The notes under the pieces were generated by a model. It worked only from the letters and a program-made list of their open reading frames with translations, made no database searches and was not told the DNA's origin. 6,089 bases of DNA from Adhaeribacter sp. (GTDB taxonomy: Bacteria > Bacteroidota > Bacteroidia > Cytophagales > Hymenobacteraceae): assembly GCA_028288395.1 (NCBI GenBank), contig JAQBNV010000077.1:1-6089 (forward strand). Reading direction: 5' to 3'. A program made the position numbers and the translations under genes. This document shows positions 1 to 5,861 of this stretch, one piece after another. Numbering within the stretch: the first letter of the stretch is position 1; each line of letters begins with the position of its first letter.

Positions 1-179
1 CTACGTCCACTTTGCCGGTCATACACGCCTAGTCCACCGCAGTATTTACCGTGCCCGCACTTGGCGCAGGTATAACCATTCCCCCATTTTAATGTGGCCA
101 GATAAGCTTTGCATTTATCCTCGTCCGTAAACCGGGTCTGAAACGCAAATTAGGAGAGACTCTTGTATCTTTTCTCCAT
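1..179 (-). pseudogene. IS1595-family (ISXO2-like) transposase, N-terminal part, nonsense-disrupted and cut by window edge
   Basis: Reading the minus strand from an ATG at 179-177 gives MEKRYKSLS, a TAA stop at 152-150 (codon 10), and then an open frame to the window edge. After the stop the frame reads FAFQTRF, a Cys at codon 23 followed by AYLATLKWGNGY, then C38-A-K-C41-G-H. This is the N-terminal layout of IS1595/ISXO2-like transposases: a conserved F..F segment, a 'C..YL..LKW' helix and then a zinc ribbon. The usual second CxxC of the ribbon aligns with Ser57 (AGT) and a codon beginning AG at the edge (Ser or Arg), so both cysteines seem lost. The catalytic DDE-like domain would lie to the left, outside the window. 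No Met codon follows the stop inside the window, so the visible part cannot start translation normally. I infer a decaying, inactive copy; a sequencing error at codon 10 is an alternative explanation for the stop alone. Confidence 0.72.
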
Positions 180-234
180 ATAATAGCCTTTATACTACTC
201 AATTTAAGCATTTATGAACCATTAAACAAGTGCC
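1..234 (-). mobile_element. Outer end of a degenerate IS1595-family insertion sequence (boundary inferred)
   Basis: The transposase relic implies that an insertion sequence enters the window from the left, with its transposase start-proximal end inside. On the minus strand the stretch just upstream of the transposase ATG begins GGCACTTGTTTAATGG at position 234, which I take as a possible terminal inverted repeat. IS1595 elements normally have short upstream leaders, and about 55 bp would fit. The other end and the target-site duplication lie outside the window, so the boundary at 234 is only a guess. Confidence 0.35.
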
Positions 235-357
235 TAATTGAATACTTATATTATGCAGCAGGTAGATCGTTAGAATTCTTTGAATAAATGCAGCGTTTAA
301 AAACCAGGGAATAGTTACCATCAAGGTAAAAATAACCAGGAACGGAAGCAACAGCAT
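199..357 (-). other. Small hydrophobic reading frame of uncertain status, possibly a gene end cut by the insertion sequence
   Basis: On the minus strand a frame starts at ATG 357-355 and stops at TGA 201-199, giving 52 residues. It begins MLLLPFLVIFTLMVTIPWFL, which would make one convincing membrane helix. The frame is open for a further 13 codons upstream of the ATG (reading KYRKRGIKYR just before it), back to a TAA at 399-397. The first 40 residues look protein-like. The last dozen (LGTCLMVHKCLN) fall in what I infer to be the end of the insertion sequence. This fits a short membrane-protein gene whose 3' part was displaced by the insertion. Equally, it may be a chance A/T-rich open frame, since hydrophobic codons are T-rich. 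I recognise no family. Confidence 0.2.
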
Positions 358-358
358 T

Positions 359-389
359 CGGTATTTAATCCCTCTTTTCCGGTATTTAA
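359..389. repeat. Two 10-bp direct repeats (CGGTATTTAA) spaced 21 bp apart
   Basis: CGGTATTTAA occurs at 359-368 and again at 380-389, start to start 21 bp, close to two helical turns. It lies 103-133 bp upstream of the receptor start codon. Repeats in phase on one DNA face are typical of transcription-factor sites, so this could be an operator for the receptor operon. A chance repeat in A/T-rich DNA is also plausible: nine of the ten bases (GGTATTTAA) recur inside the receptor gene near 2676-2684, in TCGGTATTTAATGCC. Confidence 0.25.
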
Positions 390-491
390 CATCATGTTAT
401 CACCCTTTGGTAAACAAAATCCTAAATACCATCCGCTTTAATCCACCTTTGTTGCACTACTTATTTATAACCTGAACTTATTTAAAACACT

Positions 492-2816
492 ATGAAAAAG
501 TTATTTCTACTCCTGCTTCTCTTTTTTCCGCTGGTGCTGTATGCCCAGCAGCGGTTTACCATTAGTGGCATTATTAAAGATGGTAAAAATGGCGAAGACC
601 TGATTGGTGCAACCGTTGGCATTCAAAATGGCACTACCGGTACTGCTGCGAATACCTACGGCTTTTACTCCCTCACATTACCAGCCGGGCAGTACACGCT
701 GGTTTACTCTTATGTGGGTTATGCGAACATTGCCCGGCAAATTAACCTGGACAAGAACCTAAATCTGAACCTGGAGCTGACGCCAAATAATGCTACCCTG
801 CAGGAAGTAGTTATCATGAGCAGAAAAGTAGACGCCCATATCCAACAAAACAGAATGAGCACCGATGTGCTACCCATGGAAATCATCAAAACCTTGCCGG
901 CTTTTATGGGCGAAGTAGACGTGCTGAAAACCCTCCAGATGCTGCCGGGGGTGGTATCGGGGGGCGAAGGTACTTCCGGTTTCTATGTGCGGGGTGGCAG
1001 CATCGACCAGAACCTGATTCTATTGGACGAAGCCCCGGTTTACAATGCCTCGCACCTGTTGGGTTTCTTCTCGGTTTTTAATGCCGATGCTATTAAAGAT
1101 GTGGAAATATACAAAGGCGGCATCCCGGCCGAATATGGCGGACGTTTGTCATCTTTGGTGGATATCCGGATGAAAGATGGTAACAGCAAAAGGTTTGGTG
1201 TTTCCGGTGGCATTGGTAGTATTGCTAGCCGCTTAACCCTGGAGGGCCCGATTGTGAAAGACAAAAGCTCTTTTATTATATCGGGCCGCCGCACGTATGC
1301 CGATGTGTTTTTGAAATTAAGTCCGAACGAAAACATCAGCAAAAACAAGCTTTATTTCTACGACCTGAACACCAAATTAAACTACAAGCTCAGCCCGAAA
1401 GACCGCTTGTTTATTTCGGGTTATTTTGGTCAGGACGTGTTTCAGTTTAAAGAAATTATTCGCATGGACTGGGGCAATGCCACCGCTACGGCCCGCTGGA
1501 ATCACCTGTTCACCGAGAAACTGTTCTCTAACTTCACCGCCATTTACAGCAACTTCAATTACGAAATAGGTATGCCCAGCGGCAACACCGCTTTCAGCTG
1601 GAAATCTAATATTGAAGATGTGAGCCTGAAAGCTGATTTTTCTTACTTCCCGAACAACCGCAATACTATCAAATTCGGGGTCAGCTCTATTTACCACACT
1701 TTTAAACCTGGCGTGATAAAGCCGCAATCAGATGAATCGATAATACGGGATTTAATTCTCGATAAAAAATACGCGCTGGAGAATGCGCTTTACCTGAGCA
1801 ACGAACAGGAAATATCGCCCCGCTTTTCTTTAACCTACGGCTTACGGTACTCTTTCTTCCAGAACCTGGGCGGCCGCGTACAAAACTATGATGCTGCCGG
1901 CCAGCAAACCACTGTAGATGAATACGACCGTTCGCATATTTACAAAACGCAGGGTGGTTTAGAGCCCCGTTTAGCGGCCAGATTTGTGTTAAACGAAAAC
2001 AGTTCGGTAAAAGCTTCTTACAACCGCACCATGCAGTACCTGCAGCTAGCTTCTAATGCTACTTCTACTACGCCATTCGATATTTATGTGCCAGCCGGCA
2101 AATATATTAAGCCGCAATCGGCCAACCAGGTCGCGCTGGGTTATTTCCGCAACTTCCGCCAGAATAGCCTGGAGGCTTCCGCTGAAGTTTATTACAAGGA
2201 TATGCAAAATCAGATTGACTTCCGCGACAACGCCGAACTGCTGCTTAATAATAACATCGAAGCCGAAATACTCACCGGTACCGGGAAAGCTTACGGCCTG
2301 GAACTGATGGTAAAAAAGCAAACCGGGAAATTAACCGGGTGGGCCAGCTACACCTTGTCGCATACCGAGCGCACCATCAAGGGCATTAACAACGATAAAG
2401 CTTACTCGGTGCGGCAGGATAAACCGCATAACCTGGCAGTAGTAATGTCTTACCGGTTAGCGGAACGTATGGTTTTGGGCGCCAACCAAGTGTATAGCAG
2501 TGGCAATGTAGTTACCATGCCTTCGGGCTCTTTCCGCAACGGTAATATCATCGTGCCCATCTTTACCGAGCGCAATGGCTACCGCTTAAAAGATTATCAC
2601 CGGCTTGATTTATCCTTAACCCTGGACCGCAAAAAACGAATTGGCCAAAAATACGAATCCAGCTGGAACTTCTCGGTATTTAATGCCTATGGCCGCAAAA
2701 ACGTGTTTTCGGTGCAGCTAGACCAAACCGAGGATACACCCTCCCGGATAGATTCAAAAGAAATATCCATTATCGGTTCGGCAATACCCGCGGTTACTTA
2801 CAACTTCAAATTTTAA
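492..2816 (+). CDS. TonB-dependent outer-membrane receptor with N-terminal carboxypeptidase-like regulatory domain
   Basis: Outer-membrane active transporter of 774 residues, expected to import an unknown ligand using the TonB-ExbBD system. Residues 1-18 are a type I signal peptide (KK, a long Leu/Phe core, LYA before QQ at 19-20). Residues about 22-108 form a carboxypeptidase-D-regulatory-like beta sandwich (SGIIKD, IGATV, GTTGTAANTYGFYSL). A TonB-box-like LQEVVIMS follows at 103-110. The plug domain spans about 125-230, with LPGV (151-154), FYVRGGS (164-170), LLDEAPVYN (177-185) and DVEIYKGGIPAEYGGRLSS (203-221), all standard plug motifs. The rest is a 22-strand-type barrel ending in an aromatic residue (YNFKF). 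It is on the short side for Bacteroidota receptors but complete. The start is the only Met preceding the signal peptide. A DUF4249 lipoprotein gene follows after 40 bp. No SusD gene or FecI/FecR pair is visible, so it is not a classical polysaccharide-utilisation locus; the substrate cannot be assigned. Confidence 0.95.
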   Translation: MKKLFLLLLLFFPLVLYAQQRFTISGIIKDGKNGEDLIGATVGIQNGTTGTAANTYGFYSLTLPAGQYTLVYSYVGYANIARQINLDKNLNLNLELTPNNATLQEVVIMSRKVDAHIQQNRMSTDVLPMEIIKTLPAFMGEVDVLKTLQMLPGVVSGGEGTSGFYVRGGSIDQNLILLDEAPVYNASHLLGFFSVFNADAIKDVEIYKGGIPAEYGGRLSSLVDIRMKDGNSKRFGVSGGIGSIASRLTLEGPIVKDKSSFIISGRRTYADVFLKLSPNENISKNKLYFYDLNTKLNYKLSPKDRLFISGYFGQDVFQFKEIIRMDWGNATATARWNHLFTEKLFSNFTAIYSNFNYEIGMPSGNTAFSWKSNIEDVSLKADFSYFPNNRNTIKFGVSSIYHTFKPGVIKPQSDESIIRDLILDKKYALENALYLSNEQEISPRFSLTYGLRYSFFQNLGGRVQNYDAAGQQTTVDEYDRSHIYKTQGGLEPRLAARFVLNENSSVKASYNRTMQYLQLASNATSTTPFDIYVPAGKYIKPQSANQVALGYFRNFRQNSLEASAEVYYKDMQNQIDFRDNAELLLNNNIEAEILTGTGKAYGLELMVKKQTGKLTGWASYTLSHTERTIKGINNDKAYSVRQDKPHNLAVVMSYRLAERMVLGANQVYSSGNVVTMPSGSFRNGNIIVPIFTERNGYRLKDYHRLDLSLTLDRKKRIGQKYESSWNFSVFNAYGRKNVFSVQLDQTEDTPSRIDSKEISIIGSAIPAVTYNFKF

Positions 2817-2856
2817 ATTTAAACACAACCTTAAATCAACCTGATAAAATAAAGCC

Positions 2857-3672
2857 ATGAAAAAATTTGCCCTTTTATTCTTCAGTATGCTGGCGCTGGT
2901 ATTTACCAGTTGCGAAACAGTGGTAGACTTAGACCTGGAGCAGAGCAAACCTGTTCTGTCGGTAGAGGCCATTGTAACCGACCACCCTAATATGAATTTC
3001 GTGCAGTTGATTATGTCGGCTCCTTATGCCAAAAACCTAGAGCCGGCAGCCGTAACTAATGCCCAGGTAACTTTAACCGATAACGCCGGCAACAGCACGC
3101 CTTTATTACACGATGCCAACGGCAGGTATAAACCAACTGCTAGTTTTAAAGGAATACCAGGCAGAACCTATACCCTTACCATTCAGGCCCATAACCAAAC
3201 GTATATCGCTACCTCGGTACTGAACCCCGTGCCGGTGCTGGATAAAGTAAAACAAGAATACGTGGATGGTAAAAACGATGATTATGGCCGCGAGAAAGGC
3301 TACTATATCTCCACCGCCTTTCAGGATATAGCTGGAGTAAGAAATTACTACAAGCTAAATATTCTGGTAAACGGGCAATTGAAGCAAGAGAAGTCTGAGG
3401 ATATTCAGGTGACAGACGATCAATTATACGATGGCGCTTACCTGGATGATTTTAGAATATTTATTCCCTTCCAAAAAAATGATAAGCTGGAGATAAGTCT
3501 GCTATCGCTGACGAAAGAAGCTTATGATTTTTATGTGGCTCTGCACAGTTTATCTAGCCAGGGTGGTTTTTTGGGGCGCAATCCGGCTAACCTGCCTACT
3601 AATATCAGTAATGGCGCGGTAGGTTTCTTCTCAGCCAGTGCGGTTTCTGCCAAATCACTGGTAATGGAATAA
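2857..3672 (+). CDS. DUF4249 domain-containing lipoprotein, probable partner of the adjacent receptor
   Basis: A 271-residue lipoprotein. The N-terminus is a lipoprotein signal peptide (MKKFALLFFSMLALV) ending in FTSC with the lipidated Cys at 19, followed by an acidic stretch (E20, D24, D26, E28) that resembles surface-export signals of Bacteroidota lipoproteins. The body matches the DUF4249 pattern: PVLSVEAIVTDHP (32-44), a strand with MSAPYAKN (53-60), AQVTLTDNAG (69-78), the GRYKPTASFKGIPGRTYTLTI segment (about 89-109), and a C-terminal GGFLGRNPANLPTNISNGAVGFF region (about 236-258). Length is at the short end for the family. DUF4249 has no established biochemical role. Its genes commonly follow TonB-dependent receptors, as here with a 40-bp gap, and a surface ligand-binding or lid role similar to SusD is an inference. 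Codon use resembles that of the receptor gene. Confidence is high for the family and low for function. Confidence 0.92.
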   Translation: MKKFALLFFSMLALVFTSCETVVDLDLEQSKPVLSVEAIVTDHPNMNFVQLIMSAPYAKNLEPAAVTNAQVTLTDNAGNSTPLLHDANGRYKPTASFKGIPGRTYTLTIQAHNQTYIATSVLNPVPVLDKVKQEYVDGKNDDYGREKGYYISTAFQDIAGVRNYYKLNILVNGQLKQEKSEDIQVTDDQLYDGAYLDDFRIFIPFQKNDKLEISLLSLTKEAYDFYVALHSLSSQGGFLGRNPANLPTNISNGAVGFFSASAVSAKSLVME

Positions 3673-3712
3673 TTTTACTTAATAATTTAATTCTCAATCT
3701 AACCTTACAACT

Positions 3713-4462
3713 ATGAAAACCCTTTTTGAATTATTGACAAAACCCATTGTGTATTTCTTATTGCTTAACCTCACGCTTAGTTCCTGTACATTTTATGATG
3801 AAGGTGATGATTTTGATTTTTGCCTGGATGGCAGAGGTGCGGTAGAAACAGCGCACCGGTCGGTTCGTGATTTTACCGGCATTGAGCTTAAAATAAAGGG
3901 CACAGTTTACGTACAGCAAGGCAATACTACCAAGGTAGAAATAGAAGCCCGAGAAAATCTGTTGTCGCACATCGAAACAAGGGTGTCAGGCAATACCTTG
4001 ATCATTGATAATGACCGCTGCTTTAAATCAGGTCAGGATATTAATATTTACGTAACGGTACCGGATTTAAGAAAAGCTACCGTATCCAGCTCCGGAAAAA
4101 TAATTAATAATGGAGAGCTGGAGGCAGGTAAATTAAATTTGACGGTATCGGGCTCGGGCGATATTGATTTGGAATTAGATGCTTCGGAAATCAAGTCAAA
4201 TGTTTTGGGCTCTGGTTCTATTACGCTACATGGTCAGTCCGAGAAGCACCAGGTTAATATTGCGGGTTCCGGTAATGTGGCGGCTTTTGGTTTAGCAACG
4301 GTTAATACCGAAGCAAGCATTGCTGGTTCCGGCAAGGCATCGGTGCTGGTGGATGAAGAACTCGAGGTAAATATTATTGGCAGCGGCGAACTACGGTACA
4401 AAGGCCATCCCCAGGTACAAAAGAATATTACGGGTTCTGGTCGGGTAGTAAACGCTAATTAA
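3713..4462 (+). CDS. GIN-domain (DUF2807) lipoprotein, putative head-type adhesin-like surface protein
   Basis: A 249-residue lipoprotein. Signal peptide residues 1-24 end in a good lipobox, L22-S-S-C25, followed by an acid-rich run (D29, E30, D32, D33, D35) consistent with surface display. The body has the GIN/DUF2807 layout: RSVRDFTGIELKIKGTVYVQQG (49-70), KVEIEARENLLSHIETRVSGNTL (74-96), then a beta-repeat region. In that region SSG (126-128) and six GSG triplets (147, 166, 185, 205, 223, 241) recur about every 18-20 residues, one per turn of a predicted beta helix. Cys37 and Cys103 could form a disulfide. The family is described as a putative auto-transporter adhesin head domain, but no activity is established; anti-sigma or stress links are not supported here. 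It lies 40 bp after the DUF4249 gene, suggesting co-transcription and action at the same surface complex. MKTLFELLTK begins at the only plausible start. Confidence 0.93.
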   Translation: MKTLFELLTKPIVYFLLLNLTLSSCTFYDEGDDFDFCLDGRGAVETAHRSVRDFTGIELKIKGTVYVQQGNTTKVEIEARENLLSHIETRVSGNTLIIDNDRCFKSGQDINIYVTVPDLRKATVSSSGKIINNGELEAGKLNLTVSGSGDIDLELDASEIKSNVLGSGSITLHGQSEKHQVNIAGSGNVAAFGLATVNTEASIAGSGKASVLVDEELEVNIIGSGELRYKGHPQVQKNITGSGRVVNAN

Positions 4463-4483
4463 TATTCTCTTCTTAATCAGAGG

Positions 4484-4605
4484 TTATATAGAATAAGAAA
4501 TTAAGAGATATTTACTTTGCAAACAAAGTGAATATTGAAGTTTTAAAAGTTAGTTTTAATAGCGTATTGACCAGCTTTTTACCTACAACTTCTTATTCTA
4601 TATTA
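4484..4605. repeat. 14-bp perfect inverted repeat enclosing about 90 bp, MITE-like arrangement
   Basis: ATATAGAATAAGAA at 4486-4499 is the exact reverse complement of TTCTTATTCTATAT at 4590-4603. One more pair matches outside a single mismatch (4484 with 4605). The arms enclose 90 bp of A/T-rich DNA with no reading frame of note and a separate hairpin at 4508-4535. A 14-bp perfect match at this distance is more than I would expect by chance, even allowing for A/T richness. It could be a small non-autonomous mobile element, a long stem in a 3' untranslated RNA, or a relic. No clear target duplication flanks it. Confidence 0.45.
4508..4535. terminator. Strong 12-bp hairpin with CAAA loop; terminator-like or palindromic operator
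   Basis: ATATTTACTTTG (4508-4519) pairs with CAAAGTGAATAT (4524-4535) around a four-base CAAA loop; the only non-Watson-Crick pair is a G-T wobble (4513 with 4530). It starts 45 bp after the GIN-domain gene stop and could end or stabilise the operon transcript. The following bases (TGAAGTTTTAAAAG) have only a four-T run, so it is not a classical intrinsic terminator. The core ACTTTG-CAAA-CAAAGT is also a good dyad of the type bound by dimeric repressors, which is an alternative reading. Confidence 0.4.
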
Positions 4606-4611
4606 TCTCTA

Positions 4612-4645
4612 TTTGTTTAATTAAAAGTGAATATAAATACCATTA
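4612..4645 (+). promoter_or_regulatory. Weak candidate promoter for the downstream membrane-protein gene
   Basis: TTTG at 4612-4615 is followed after 22 bp by TACCATTA at 4638-4645. This matches the Bacteroidota -33 box exactly, but the -7 box (TAnnTTTG) only in TA and two of the later bases. A start of transcription near 4652 would leave a leader of about 25 bases before the ATG at 4677. The match is poor and the spacing is slightly long, so this is a guess guided by position. Confidence 0.2.
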
Positions 4646-4676
4646 TAGTTCTTAACAATTAGTGTAGCGTAATTTC

Positions 4677-5321
4677 ATGAAAGAACCGTACCAAGAAACT
4701 TCTGTAGCAATAAAAAAGCTTCACTATTTATCGGGCATAATCATTACAATTTTTGTTGGCTTGTATTTATTTAATCATTTGTGGAGCATTTTGGGTGTAA
4801 ACCAACACATTGCATTGATGGATACTTTACGACTCTTTTATCGAAACCTTTTAGTAGAAACCATTCTATTGTTTGCTGTTTTTATTCAAATACTCTCCGG
4901 GTTAAAACTTTTTAAGGCAAACAGAAACACATCCACTGCCCCTTTTGAAAAACTACACCATTGGACAGGATTTTATTTGGCAATATTTTTTATTATCCAT
5001 GTGGGTGCGGTTTTAGGAGGACGGCATTTTTTACACCTGGATACTAATTTTTATTTTGGAGTAGCAGGTCTGAATTCATTTCCCTTCAGCTTATTTTTTA
5101 TTCCTTACTATGGGCTTGCTATTATTTCCTTTTTCGGACACCTGGCTTCAATTCATGGCAAAAAAATGAAAAGAACCATTTTTAGATTAAATCCACAAAA
5201 TCAGGCAACAGCCATTTTGGCAATAGGCCTTATTCTAACCATAATAATTTTTTATGGGCTAACAAACCACTTTAGGGGAGTAACCATACCGAAAGAATAT
5301 AATGTACTCTTGGGGAAATAA
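4677..5321 (+). CDS. Five-helix membrane protein resembling succinate dehydrogenase/fumarate reductase cytochrome b subunits
   Basis: A 214-residue inner-membrane protein with predicted helices at about 18-39, 58-79, 97-115, 137-160 and 177-195. Histidines fall inside helices at H34 (FNHLW), H108 (IIHVG) and H155 (FGHLASIHG), with H16, H94 and H95 near helix ends. This arrangement recalls the heme-binding anchor (SdhC/FrdC type) of succinate:quinone oxidoreductases, whose di-heme forms use one His from each of four helices. In helix 2 the expected position appears to be Gln71 (QILSGL), so one heme site may be missing. No sdhA or sdhB lies beside it, so a role in respiration cannot be assumed; it may be a stand-alone b-type cytochrome or simply a related fold. 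The gene is clearly more A/T-rich than the upstream operon. The SRPBCC gene follows after 84 bp. The start has no Shine-Dalgarno sequence; MKEPYQ places a short hydrophilic segment before helix 1. Confidence is high for a real gene and moderate for the fold. Confidence 0.8.
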   Translation: MKEPYQETSVAIKKLHYLSGIIITIFVGLYLFNHLWSILGVNQHIALMDTLRLFYRNLLVETILLFAVFIQILSGLKLFKANRNTSTAPFEKLHHWTGFYLAIFFIIHVGAVLGGRHFLHLDTNFYFGVAGLNSFPFSLFFIPYYGLAIISFFGHLASIHGKKMKRTIFRLNPQNQATAILAIGLILTIIIFYGLTNHFRGVTIPKEYNVLLGK

Positions 5322-5405
5322 AAACAAAAGATTAGGCATATCCAAAATCAATTCCGCCTAAGGATAATGCAGTTACAAACAATTAACAGTAATTAAATTA
5401 AAAAG

Positions 5406-5861
5406 ATGAAGAAATTAGAAAGCAATATTTTAATCGATGCAAGTCCTGAAACCATTTGGCGGGTATTAACAGATTTTGAAAATTACCCCGCTTGGAACCC
5501 ATTCATAAAATTAATAGCAGGAGAAAAGGAAGTTGGAAAAAGTTTAAATATATCTATAAAGCCACCTGGTAGTAACGGCATGTCCTTTAAACCGGTAATC
5601 CTGAAATTCGAACCGAGTAAGGAACTTAGATGGAAAGGAAAACTTGGGATGAAAGGCATATTTGATGGAGAGCATTATTTTATTCTCCAGCGAAATGGAA
5701 AGAATGCGACAAATTTCATCCAGGGCGAAGTATTTAGTGGCATACTGGTGTGGATGTTGGGAAGTACGCTTGATAAAACGGAAGAAGGTTTTAATCTAAT
5801 GAACAGGGCATTAAAAGAACAATGTGAAAAGAAAAAAACTATCATCAATAATTTAGTATAG
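5406..5861 (+). CDS. SRPBCC (START/Bet v1-like) domain protein
   Basis: A 151-residue soluble cytoplasmic protein with no signal peptide or membrane helix. It matches the short SRPBCC family seen as 'polyketide cyclase/dehydrase-like' proteins: ILIDASPETIWRVLTDFENY (8-27), P28-A-W-N-P-F33, a central strand with LKFEPSKELRWKGKLG (66-81), G88-E-H-Y-F92, then I105-Q-G-E-V-F110-S-G and a long C-terminal helix (about 122-145). This is the usual helix-grip order of a small-molecule-binding pocket, and length is normal for the group. Such proteins bind hydrophobic ligands or act as small enzymes, but the ligand cannot be read from sequence. It lies 84 bp after the membrane-protein gene on the same strand; co-transcription is possible but not shown. 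Base composition is A/T-rich like that neighbour. Confidence 0.9.
   Translation: MKKLESNILIDASPETIWRVLTDFENYPAWNPFIKLIAGEKEVGKSLNISIKPPGSNGMSFKPVILKFEPSKELRWKGKLGMKGIFDGEHYFILQRNGKNATNFIQGEVFSGILVWMLGSTLDKTEEGFNLMNRALKEQCEKKKTIINNLV

Larger units (their letters stand above)
180..491. other. Intergenic region upstream of the receptor operon
   Basis: This 312-bp stretch separates the transposase relic from the receptor gene. Besides the possible insertion-sequence end (180-234), the doubtful minus-strand frame (199-357) and a direct repeat (359-389), I see no gene. It should contain the operon promoter, but I find no pair matching the Bacteroidota consensus (TTTG near -33, TAnnTTTG near -7) well. 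TTTG occurs at 406-409 and 448-451, each without a good downstream -7 box. The 30 bases before the ATG at 492 are A/T-rich and lack a Shine-Dalgarno sequence, as usual for this phylum. Confidence 0.6.

Noticed and set aside
315..329. TTACC-ATCAA-GGTAA small palindrome upstream of the receptor
   Set aside because: Five-base arms in A/T-rich DNA are expected by chance and it shows no positional link to a promoter.
1040..1348. 102-codon antisense frame in the receptor plug region
   Set aside because: It overlaps conserved plug motifs on the other strand and has no family features of its own.
1377..1727. 116-codon open frame antisense to the receptor gene
   Set aside because: It lies wholly inside the well-supported receptor gene, has no recognisable domain or leader, and its openness follows from the codon pattern of the sense strand.
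2056..2307. 83-codon plus-strand frame inside the receptor barrel
   Set aside because: It is an alternative frame within a continuous barrel-coding region; the receptor frame is intact, so no frameshift or overlapping gene is needed.
492..3672. Reading the receptor and its lipoprotein as a SusC/SusD polysaccharide-utilisation pair
   Set aside because: The second gene matches DUF4249 rather than SusD, the receptor is shorter than typical SusC proteins, and no carbohydrate-active enzyme is present.
5332..5361. TTAGGC / GCCTAA inverted repeat between the membrane-protein and SRPBCC genes
   Set aside because: The stem is only 6 bp with an 18-base loop and no T-run follows, so it is not a convincing terminator or operator.
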